A stretch of 64,000 nucleotides of DNA from G965202665 sp965243835 (GTDB lineage: Bacteria > Actinomycetota > Acidimicrobiia > Spongiisociales > Spongiisociaceae), in the NCBI GenBank assembly GCA_965243835.1, contig OZ251578.1:1054001-1118000 (forward strand). The letters are read 5' to 3'. The position numbers and the translations under genes are program-made. Under the pieces are notes generated by a model that searched no databases, was not told where the DNA came from, and worked only from the letters and a program-made list of their open reading frames with translations. This document shows, one piece after another, positions 25,401 to 33,043 of the stretch; the stretch's first letter is position 1; every line of letters begins with the position of its first letter.

Positions 25401-28400
25401 GGGACGGCCACCCTGGGAACCACCGCGGTGTCGGCCACGGCGGAGGTTCCTATTTACGACCGGGCGGCGTCGCTCGGTTTTACCGACGACTCCCATCAGG
25501 TTTTGGACAGCCTCGGGGAAGACGACGGACCGCAGTCGGTGCGGGTAACGGCTTCGGTTCCCATTCCGGCTACCGCCAACATAGAAACGACCGTCGTTAT
25601 CGCCGACGAGGGCAGCTCCGCCGCCGCCGGAGCGGATGCGGATTACACCACCACCGCCCCCGCTACCGCCGTCGTTACGATCAACGCCGGGGAGACCCGC
25701 GGCTCCTCGCAGGTTTTTACGTTCACCCCCCGGTCGGATTTGATAACCGAAGACCACGAAACCATCAAGGTCACCGGTTCCGCTACGGATTACGTCATAC
25801 GGAACGCCGACCTGACAATCACCGACGCCGACCGCGATATCGTCATTACCGTAAATCAAAACGAGCATGCCGTTACCGTGGAAGAGAAGGGAGACCCGCC
25901 GCCCAATCAAGAAGCCGTCGGCAGGTGCAGTTGCACAGGTTCCGACCCGCGCTCCTGGGTGTCCGCCCGGTTGAACGGGGTTATCGCCTCTACCTACAGC
26001 AGTTGGATTAATCTGAGATTTACGATGTACAGCGGGACGGCCCAATACGCGAATGGAGAAGATTTAGGAACTTTAGACGATCTGTACTTTCCGTATGACG
26101 ATGAAACGAGCGGGTGGGGGCAGTTGTGGATGAGCATTGCTCCGGGGGCTCTTATTACGGGTAGATCGGCCGGGTATTCCTTGTGGCTGGATAATATTGC
26201 GGAGCCGAATGAGACCTACGGGTGGGGAGTGTATGAAATCCCCGGTTTCCGGGTGTATCAGGCGGCGGGGACTATCGTCGATGATGATGCGCAAATCAGT
26301 TTGGACGCCGGCGATGCCACGGTAGCGGAGGGCTCAACGGGGAGTAATATACCCATTGCAGTTAAACTGCAAGCTTCTTCTTCACTGCTGACTTCCGACA
26401 CGGTGGTGACTTTGCGGGCGTTGCAGGAGAACGATCCGGAGGCCGGGATTTTGAGCGGTGCCGAGTTTTCATTTAGTTCGTTAAGTTCGGTGACGATCCC
26501 CGGCGGCGCCGTCAATAGTTCTTCTCCGGGGGTTTTGTCGGGTTTGACGATCAGGCAAGACAGGGTGGTGGAGGGCCCGGAGCGGTTGCGGATCGTGGGC
26601 AGGCCGGCCCTGGCGCCGGGCTCCTCCGAGACGGTAACGTTTACGGAGGCGAAAACCTGGGTGACGGTGTCCGACGACGACGCTGATATTACGTTGAGCG
26701 TTTCGCCCGGGAACGTGGTGGAGTCCCCCGGTGCGCAATCGGTGACGGTGGTGGCTGCTTTTGCGGGCGACTCTTCGGTTTTGACGACGGCGACCAACGT
26801 GGAAGTGGAAGTTCAAAGCGGGCCGTCCAACGGGGGAGCGGTGCGAGGGACGGATTTCACTACCGACCTCGACGACAACCGGTTGACGGTAACCATTCCG
26901 GCGGGCCGCACCAGCGGCGCCGCCTCCTTTAATGTGACGGCCCCCGTTGACGGAGACCGCGGGGACGAGACGGTGACCATAGCGGCGGCGGGCGCCGTGA
27001 ACGTGGGCGGGGAGCCGGTGACCGTTACCCCAGCCTCGTTGACCATCAGGGATGCGGGATCGCTGGTTACCCTGCGTTTGCTCGACCAGCAAACCCCGCC
27101 TGCGTCGTTGACGGAGGTGGGTGAAGACGACGGGGCGCAGACGGTGCGCGTAAGGGCGGATGTCGACGCGGCTCCGAGCGGCAATTTAGCGGTGAGGGTG
27201 ACGGTGGGGGCCGCGGGCGGCACGGCTTATGCGACCGATGATTACGCCGCTTCCGCTACGGCGGTTACGGTAACCATCCCCAGCGGAGATACCAGTAGCA
27301 ATATCGCGGAGGTTACGATCACCCCGGTTAATGATACGGTAACCGAGGATGCCGAAACTATTCTGTTCGCGGGAGCCGCTTCCGGGTACACGGTGCGGCC
27401 CGCGGCGTTGAATATTGCGGATGCGGATCGGACGCTCCAGGTCCGGCTTTTCCGGGCGTCCGAGAGGGAAGAACCGCCCAGCAGCACCGAGTGGCGGTCG
27501 GACTATGTAGGCGTCAGGTTAAAGGACGTAACTTCTTCCACCTACAGCGAGGCGATGCGGATGCGGGTGGTGGGCAGAACAAACATATCCGGGCACCCGC
27601 CGGCGACCGCCTCGGACCCGGCTGATATTTACGTGCAGGCCAATGCCGACAGTTATCAAAGGTTTATTACCCTCAACCCCAAATTTCGCACCGGTTGGAC
27701 TGATCGCAGTACCTGGTATGAGTTAAAATCCGATTCGGCGGCGGAGGGGCCGGAGTTCATTTATTACACGGTTACCGGCGCGCCGGAGGGGTTTACGGTG
27801 GAACCCGCCCGGTTGACGATCATCGACCGGCAGGATTCGCAGGTTGCCTTGACGCTCTCCCCATCCTCGTTGGAGGAGGGCGGGAGCGGTTCGGACGTGA
27901 CGGTTACGGCCTCGTTTCCGAACGCTTCTTCCAACGCGATCGGTTCCGACACGGTGATAAAGCTGGCCCCGGCGACGGGAAGCGCCGGCGCGGACGATTA
28001 TAACTACGCGGCGCCGTCCCAAGCCCCCGCTGTGACGATCCCCGACGCGGGAACGGCCAGTTCCGGGAACGGCGCGACGCTGTCGGGGTTGACCATCGAC
28101 GACGATACGGTGGTGGAGAGCCCGGAGACGTTGCGGATAGTGGGTTCCTATATGGTGGGGGACGACAGCCGCCAGGCGACGGCTACGTTGACCGTGAACG
28201 ATGACGATGCCGACGTTTCCTTGTCGGTGAGCCAGGCCGCGATAGTGGAAGGCTCGTCGATGAAGACGGTGACCGTCACCGCCGCCTTTGCGGGGACGAC
28301 TTCGGCTTTGACTTCGGACACCGCGGTAACGGTGACCATTCCGGCGGGCGGCGGGACGGGGAAGGCGACGCGGGGAGCGGACGGGACATCCGGGGACTTT

Positions 28401-30974
28401 TTCACCGACGCCCCGGACAATCAGGTGACGGTCGTCATCCCGGCGGGGGAAAGGAGCGGCGCCGCCTCCTTCAACCTGACCGCCAACAGCGACAACGACT
28501 CCGAAGGGACGGAGGCGATTGATTTGACGGGGACCTCGTCGCTAACCGGGTCCGCCGTTACCGGAACCGCGATCAACATACTCGATACCGGAATCACCCT
28601 GGAGATAGACGCCGACCAGGGTACGTCGGAGAGGGAGACCTCGCTGGGGGAGGACGCGGGGATTAAAATCTTTCTGGTCAGGGTTACATTGCCTGCGGCG
28701 GCCCCGGTGGGCGGGACGGTGGTGGCGTTGAATGTGGTGGGCGAGACCGCCGTGTTGGACGCCGACGGGTCCCCGTTCGGGGCGCGAGAGGACTTTCGGG
28801 TTTCCAGTCAGAATCCGTCGGTCAACATCGCCGCCGGCTCCACTTCCGGGTCGACGACGTTTACCGTGACCATAAACGACGACGAGGTTGCGGAGGGGAC
28901 GGAGAGGATAAGGGTGGAAGGCCCCGACGTCGCCATCGGCGGCGACTCTTACCAAATTGAGTCCGCCGGCGTCGCCATCGACGACTCCTCCGACGACCCG
29001 GCCCCCGCCTCCATCATTCTCACCGTCCAAGCCGAAGCGAACGGCGAGTATCGGGATATAGAAGAAACCACCGAGCGGGACGGAACGTTGCCGGTACGGG
29101 TACGGGCCTCCTACGACACTTCTAAAGTGCTGTCCCGGGCGGCGAGGGTGCGACTGCAGGTGGGAAAGACCGGGGACACCGCCTGGCAAGGGTCCGACTA
29201 CGACTATCGGGGAACGCATTGGGTGACCATTCCCGCCTACTCCGGGGAAGGCTTCGCGGAGTTCGACTTGGATATCATAGACAACGACGCTCCGGAAGAG
29301 TACGAAGCGATAACCGTGCACGCTTCCTCCCCGGGGTCGGATCTGAGCGCCCTCGGAATTGAGTCCGTGAAACCCGACACCTTGCTGATAGCCGACAACG
29401 ACATTATTTTGACATTTGTGAACTCCTCCGGGGCGACCGTAACCTCGGCCGCGGAAGGAGACAGCCTGCGAACGCGGCTCGCCTACCCCGATGGTCGGAT
29501 TTCTCCGCCCCGGACGGTGCGTATCGAGTATGCGGGGTCCGCCGACGCGCAGGATCACAACGCCCGCACCCAGAACATTCTCTTCCCGTATTTGGCGAAC
29601 CAGGTTCATGGGGACGCGTTCACCCTCAGCAACGACAACATCACCGAAGGGAATGAAACGTTGCGAGTGACCGCCGCCACCCCCGGGTTCGACATCGCTC
29701 CCGCCACCTTGACTATTCGGGACAGCGTCGCCGGGTCTACCCGGATACGACTTTCGCTAAATCAAAGTACCGTGCGGGAGGACGCGGGCCGCGCCGCGCG
29801 CCGGGTGACCGCCGCCCTGGTCGGCTCCACCAGGGCCGATGCGGTGACGGTCAACGTTACCGTGGGGAGCGGCTCTTCCTCCGGGACGGGATACTCCAAT
29901 CTGAGCCCGTCCCGCTTCGCCATCACCATCCGGGCCGGAGCCCGGTCGGGGTCGGCGGCATTTTCCCTGACTGTCATCGATGACAACACTCCGAACAACA
30001 ATAAAAATATCCGCATAACCGGCCGGGCCGCCGGTTTCACCGTGCAAGCCGTCACCTTGACTATAACCGATGACGGCGATACGCCTCCCAGCGGAGGAGG
30101 AGGCGGCCCGCCGCCCGGCGGTGGGGGAGGAGGCGGTGGAGGGGGAGGAGGCGGTGGAGGGCCTGTGTCCCCGCCCCCGCCCCCGGCGCAACCGCCGGAG
30201 CCGCCGCAACCGGTGTGTCAGGGACGGTTTTGCGATGAAGACGGCAGCGTCCACGAGGCCAACATCGAGCGGATCGCCGCCTGGATGATCACCCTGGGAT
30301 GCGACGCCGAAGACCCCACCAGGTACTGTCCGTCGGCGCAGATTACCCGCCGGCAGATGGCCGCTTTCTTGTATCGGGCGGTCTCGCAACGGTGGCCGAT
30401 CCAGGACCCGGAGGGGATAGAGATTGCGGATGTGCCCCCCGACGCCTGGTATCGCACGTTCGCCGACTGGGTGGTGTCGGTGGGGGCGTTCGCGGCTCCC
30501 GACGGAAGGTTCAATCCGGGCGAGGTGGTCACCCGGGCCGATATGGCGGTGATGATGATCGCCGCCTTCCCCCACTTGGAATCCGTAAAAGAATCCGAGG
30601 GATTGTTCAACGATGTGGAGGACCTGGACCCCGCCATCGTCCGCGCCATCGAGGGAATGTACGGCCGGGAGGTAACCAGAGGATGCACCGCCGAGCCCCT
30701 AAATTACTGTCCCGACCAGCCGGTGACCCGGGCGCAAATGGCCTCCTTCTTCGTCCGTGCCATCGACCTGGTCCCCGAAACCCCCGAAAATGGCGAGACC
30801 GGCGAACCCGGTGAGACGGGAGAGCCCGGCGAGACTCCCGAACCCGGCGACGCCGGAGAGACTCCCGAACCCGGAGAGACCCCCGAAGCCGAAGAACCTG
30901 GAGAACCTGGTGAAACCGGCGAGCCCGGTGAATCCGGCGAGACTCCCGAAGCCGGAGAACCCGGCGGTTCATAA
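22449..30974 (+). CDS. Giant Calx-beta repeat surface protein with C-terminal SLH domains
   Basis: The 2841-residue product starts at GTG with GGGAGA upstream. It has a signal peptide of about 28 residues ending near VPVGAQ. About twenty Calx-beta-like immunoglobulin-fold repeats of 100-130 residues follow. They are recognised by VTLSFDDG, SVxEDGGGQxVRVVA, DYS, TVTIxxGxSSG, LTVTPVDDxLTEGDETILFSG and VIxDAD. At about residues 2545-2585 there is a poly-Gly then poly-Pro linker. Three S-layer-homology segments follow: LGCDAEDPTRYCP...ITRRQMAAFLYRAV, then DVPPDAWYRTFADWV, then TRGCTAEPLNYCPDQPVTRAQM. The last 65 residues are a repetitive Gly/Glu/Thr/Pro tail. Calx-beta folds often bind Ca2+ and mediate adhesion; SLH domains anchor proteins to cell-wall polymer. 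An adhesin or outer-layer role is therefore inferred. Repeats 3-6 are also similar at DNA level (period 354-379 bases) and could recombine. Confidence 0.85.
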   Translation: MRRVAGLGLLIGLAAALLPAAPVPVGAQVTISLSVQDSSMNMVTGIPEDGGAATLTLVISASGAISPAVPVNVTFTGGTATRGQSNDFTGPNTVTYSIGGSIGTENRQDFVITPIDDNVAEGDETIVISATATGYTIADITLNIIDDDDDIVLSFDDGNDSMAVTGVSEEGGAQTVRVVATAQEAPTSEVTVTVTVGGGASTATPTTEYAISASSATVIIAVGATVGRSAALTVTPVSDTDVEGDQFIEFSAVTTPGNTMLSPANLYIFDDDDDVTLSFDDGQSTPSEVSELSEDGGGQSVRIVATAARPVSAQATVMVTVAAGSAAETTDYTVSGATVSVVINNGDTVGRASTALTFTPVNDALTEGDETILFSGTAIGTTPPLDVQPASLVINDADTAVTLSFDDGNQAVTSVEEDGGGQMVRVVAQLGAGITTTADLEVAVAIADGTAVAADYSAPASTTVTIRSGQSSGRSALLTVAPVDDLLTEGDETILFSGTSPGLEVTSAGLVIKDADTAVTLSFDDGGQEVTSVGEDGGGQTVRVVARLGDGITAGRDLEVAVTIGSGGTAVAADYSASASSTTATIVNGRSSGASALLTITPVDDLLTESYETILFSGTSPGLDVTSGSLQIVDADTGVTLSFHDGNQPITGIDENGGGQWVPMVAELSDGFTAGQDLVVRVLRGSVPGSTVTSADHAGESYKDITIRNGDTSGTASLFIRPIDDRYAEGDEIISYGGTSPGLVVQPTSLVIEDADVIALSFEDGQGSPLSEISEDGGGRSVRVAAKLDRGVTAQRNLMMTVAIEDGTAASADYSAPGSATLTMRSGHSSATSELLTVTPVDDALAEGNETILFSGSTAGSTPGLNTQPANLVIDDDDDEFTLTVSPEGVWEHAGGQQVTVTAAFAGTVTADTTVTVTAAPGGGAVLGGPGPPPTGDYRTDLPADGQLTFSINNGQSGGSNSFNITPVADNVDESATMEKVDLTGTATLGTTAVSATAEVPIYDRAASLGFTDDSHQVLDSLGEDDGPQSVRVTASVPIPATANIETTVVIADEGSSAAAGADADYTTTAPATAVVTINAGETRGSSQVFTFTPRSDLITEDHETIKVTGSATDYVIRNADLTITDADRDIVITVNQNEHAVTVEEKGDPPPNQEAVGRCSCTGSDPRSWVSARLNGVIASTYSSWINLRFTMYSGTAQYANGEDLGTLDDLYFPYDDETSGWGQLWMSIAPGALITGRSAGYSLWLDNIAEPNETYGWGVYEIPGFRVYQAAGTIVDDDAQISLDAGDATVAEGSTGSNIPIAVKLQASSSLLTSDTVVTLRALQENDPEAGILSGAEFSFSSLSSVTIPGGAVNSSSPGVLSGLTIRQDRVVEGPERLRIVGRPALAPGSSETVTFTEAKTWVTVSDDDADITLSVSPGNVVESPGAQSVTVVAAFAGDSSVLTTATNVEVEVQSGPSNGGAVRGTDFTTDLDDNRLTVTIPAGRTSGAASFNVTAPVDGDRGDETVTIAAAGAVNVGGEPVTVTPASLTIRDAGSLVTLRLLDQQTPPASLTEVGEDDGAQTVRVRADVDAAPSGNLAVRVTVGAAGGTAYATDDYAASATAVTVTIPSGDTSSNIAEVTITPVNDTVTEDAETILFAGAASGYTVRPAALNIADADRTLQVRLFRASEREEPPSSTEWRSDYVGVRLKDVTSSTYSEAMRMRVVGRTNISGHPPATASDPADIYVQANADSYQRFITLNPKFRTGWTDRSTWYELKSDSAAEGPEFIYYTVTGAPEGFTVEPARLTIIDRQDSQVALTLSPSSLEEGGSGSDVTVTASFPNASSNAIGSDTVIKLAPATGSAGADDYNYAAPSQAPAVTIPDAGTASSGNGATLSGLTIDDDTVVESPETLRIVGSYMVGDDSRQATATLTVNDDDADVSLSVSQAAIVEGSSMKTVTVTAAFAGTTSALTSDTAVTVTIPAGGGTGKATRGADGTSGDFFTDAPDNQVTVVIPAGERSGAASFNLTANSDNDSEGTEAIDLTGTSSLTGSAVTGTAINILDTGITLEIDADQGTSERETSLGEDAGIKIFLVRVTLPAAAPVGGTVVALNVVGETAVLDADGSPFGAREDFRVSSQNPSVNIAAGSTSGSTTFTVTINDDEVAEGTERIRVEGPDVAIGGDSYQIESAGVAIDDSSDDPAPASIILTVQAEANGEYRDIEETTERDGTLPVRVRASYDTSKVLSRAARVRLQVGKTGDTAWQGSDYDYRGTHWVTIPAYSGEGFAEFDLDIIDNDAPEEYEAITVHASSPGSDLSALGIESVKPDTLLIADNDIILTFVNSSGATVTSAAEGDSLRTRLAYPDGRISPPRTVRIEYAGSADAQDHNARTQNILFPYLANQVHGDAFTLSNDNITEGNETLRVTAATPGFDIAPATLTIRDSVAGSTRIRLSLNQSTVREDAGRAARRVTAALVGSTRADAVTVNVTVGSGSSSGTGYSNLSPSRFAITIRAGARSGSAAFSLTVIDDNTPNNNKNIRITGRAAGFTVQAVTLTITDDGDTPPSGGGGGPPPGGGGGGGGGGGGGGGPVSPPPPPAQPPEPPQPVCQGRFCDEDGSVHEANIERIAAWMITLGCDAEDPTRYCPSAQITRRQMAAFLYRAVSQRWPIQDPEGIEIADVPPDAWYRTFADWVVSVGAFAAPDGRFNPGEVVTRADMAVMMIAAFPHLESVKESEGLFNDVEDLDPAIVRAIEGMYGREVTRGCTAEPLNYCPDQPVTRAQMASFFVRAIDLVPETPENGETGEPGETGEPGETPEPGDAGETPEPGETPEAEEPGEPGETGEPGESGETPEAGEPGGS

Positions 30975-30993
30975 GCCCATACCCCCCAACCAA

Positions 30994-31030
30994 CCGGCCC
31001 CCCGCTCAACCCCCGGGGGGCCGGATTTTT
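30994..31030 (+). terminator. Rho-independent terminator of the surface-protein gene
   Basis: CCGGCCCCCCG and CGGGGGGCCGG form a perfect 11-bp stem with a nine-base loop, followed directly by ATTTTT. It lies 20 bases after the stop codon of the giant gene and is the clearest terminator in the window. Confidence 0.85.
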
Positions 31031-31297
31031 ACCAACGGTTGCGGCGGCACCCGCCTACCGGCCGGGTAAGCAGGTTGCGGTGACCCCGGACGCCCTCCAT
31101 CCCGACCCCGCTAAAAATATTCCAAATCCTTATTATCTTCTACAAACGGTTTTACTACTCCGAAAACAATCCCCTTGTTTGGACCAAAAAAGTTGAGTAT
31201 ATTAAGGGTGGGAGGGCGGGGGGCGGGTGGGTGGGGGCCTCTAGATGCGAAATTTTCGGGCGCGGATTGCGATGGCGGGCCGGCGCCGGGTTTGCGG
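31031..31297. other. Gene-poor region with an AT-rich fragment and a G-quadruplex motif
   Basis: No gene is supported here. Bases about 31105-31205 are distinctly AT-rich. Read on the minus strand they give GIVFGVVKPFVEDNKDLEYF and a stop, which looks like the end of a decayed coding region. The frame is open further upstream only by chance through hyuB antisense. At 31206-31237 at least six G-runs of three or more occur close together, a potential G-quadruplex just downstream of the hyuB stop. Confidence 0.4.
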
Positions 31298-33043
31298 TCA
31301 GCCCGGGAGGTCACGGCGCAGGCGCCGGGTGGCTTCCTCATCCAGTCGGTAATGTTCCGGCAGGCGCACCAGACGGTCGGGTCCGCCGATGTATTCCACG
31401 ACCACCCCGTAGTCCCGCGCCGCCCCCGCAATGGACACGTATCCTTCGATCACGTCATGCAGTACCGCCTGCGGGTCGCGCTCGGCGGGAGGGCCGTATC
31501 CGCCCCCGCCGGGCGGGTCGATGTGCACTGTCTGGCCGGGTTGCAAAGTCAGCAGCCGTTTCGGTTGCGCCTCGTCCTCCCCGTTGATGGTCAGCCCCCC
31601 CGCCGCCCCGGGCCGTCCGCCCTCCAGCCCCTCCGCCGGGCGCCGGATGCGGTCCGCCATCGCCGACAGCGTCCACGGCTGGTCGGTGCGGCAACCGAGC
31701 ACGCTCCACTGGCCGAGGCCTCCCCGGTATTTCCCGGGCCCGCCCGAGTCGGCGCGCAACTCCCGCCTGCTCTGCACCAGGGAAGTGAGGGTTTCCAGCG
31801 ACTCGGCGGGCACTCCCGCCACCCCGCTGGGGAACCCGGTGGCGGACAGGCCGTCTTTGACCGCCCGGGCCCCGGTCCCCCCGCATTGGAAAAGGCTGAA
31901 CGTGAACGGGTCGGTTTGGTCGTTGCGCCGTCCCCGGCAGACGGAAATCCAGATCGGGTCGGCCCCCGGAGCCAGCAGACGGCCCGGCATGGCCCGGGCC
32001 AAAGCCCCGAAGATGACCCCCGGCAGGAAATGCCCGATCAGATGGCGGGAGGCCACCGCCCGCGGCTCCCGGCAGTTGAGTATGGAACCGGGCGGGGCGC
32101 TGACATGCACCGGTCGGAACGACCCGTCGTTGTGGGGGACCTCCGGGGTTATCGCCGCCTTCATGGCGAAGGAGGCGTAGGCGTGGGTGTAGTTCATCAC
32201 CACGTTGACGCCCCGGTCGCTCTCCGGGGAAGAACCGGCGAAGTCGATGTGGATGTCCTCGTCCCGCACGGTGACGGCGGCCCGCAACAGGATCGGTTCC
32301 TCGAACCCGTCGCTCCGGGTTTCGTGCCGCCACGTCCCGTTGGGGATGCGCCGGATTGCCTCCCGCATGGCCGCCTCCGAGCGGGAAATGATTTCCCGGG
32401 ACAGCGGCTTCACCGTCTCCAAGCCGAACTCGTCCATAAAGCGCGACAGCGACCGGGCCCCCACCTCGTTGCAGGCGGTTTGGGCGTACAGGTCGCCCAC
32501 CGTTTCATCGGGGGTGCGCACGTTGGCCCGCACGATGTCGATCAGATCCCGGTTGATCTCCCCCCGGTCGTAGAGTTTCATAATCGGGATGCGCAACCCC
32601 TCCTCGTACACCTCCCGGGCTTGGGCGGACAGCAGGCGCCCGCCGATGTCGGGAGCGTGGCAGGTGTTGGCGAAGTAGGCGACCTCCCGGCCGTCCCGGA
32701 ACACCGGGGTGAGCACGGTCAGGTCGTTGATCTGCCCGGCCGTCATCCACGGGTCGTTGGTGATCAGCACATCTCCCGGCCGCAACGACCCCGGCGGATA
32801 TTCCCGCAGGAAATGGCGCACTCCGGTGGCCATGGCGTTGATATGGCCGGGGGTGCCGGTCATGGACTGGGCCATCATCCGGGCCCCGGCGTCGAACACC
32901 CCGCAGGCCAGGTCCTGGGTTTCCCGCACGATGGAGCTGAAAGCGGTGCGTTGCAGGGCCGTCTGCTGTTCGTTCACCACCGCCAGCAACCGGTTCCACA
33001 GCACTTCCACCTGCACCGCATCCAGAACTTTCTCTTGGGTCAT
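31298..33043 (-). CDS. hyuB: Hydantoinase B/5-oxoprolinase family subunit
   Basis: The 581-residue protein starts MTQEKVLDAVQVEVLWNRLL and contains FSSIVRETQDLACGVFD, MTGTPGHI, GDVLITNDPW, HAPDIGG, a central HIDFAGSSP, and a C-terminal GGPGKYRGGLGQ...PPGGGGYG. These are the landmarks of HyuB/OplaH-beta. Together with HyuA it hydrolyses cyclic amides (N-methylhydantoin, 5-oxoproline or acetophenone-type relatives use the same fold) with ATP. Its ATG overlaps the hyuA stop by four bases, indicating translational coupling and a stoichiometric complex. The substrate is not determined by sequence. Confidence 0.9.
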   Translation of the reverse strand: MTQEKVLDAVQVEVLWNRLLAVVNEQQTALQRTAFSSIVRETQDLACGVFDAGARMMAQSMTGTPGHINAMATGVRHFLREYPPGSLRPGDVLITNDPWMTAGQINDLTVLTPVFRDGREVAYFANTCHAPDIGGRLLSAQAREVYEEGLRIPIMKLYDRGEINRDLIDIVRANVRTPDETVGDLYAQTACNEVGARSLSRFMDEFGLETVKPLSREIISRSEAAMREAIRRIPNGTWRHETRSDGFEEPILLRAAVTVRDEDIHIDFAGSSPESDRGVNVVMNYTHAYASFAMKAAITPEVPHNDGSFRPVHVSAPPGSILNCREPRAVASRHLIGHFLPGVIFGALARAMPGRLLAPGADPIWISVCRGRRNDQTDPFTFSLFQCGGTGARAVKDGLSATGFPSGVAGVPAESLETLTSLVQSRRELRADSGGPGKYRGGLGQWSVLGCRTDQPWTLSAMADRIRRPAEGLEGGRPGAAGGLTINGEDEAQPKRLLTLQPGQTVHIDPPGGGGYGPPAERDPQAVLHDVIEGYVSIAGAARDYGVVVEYIGGPDRLVRLPEHYRLDEEATRRLRRDLPG

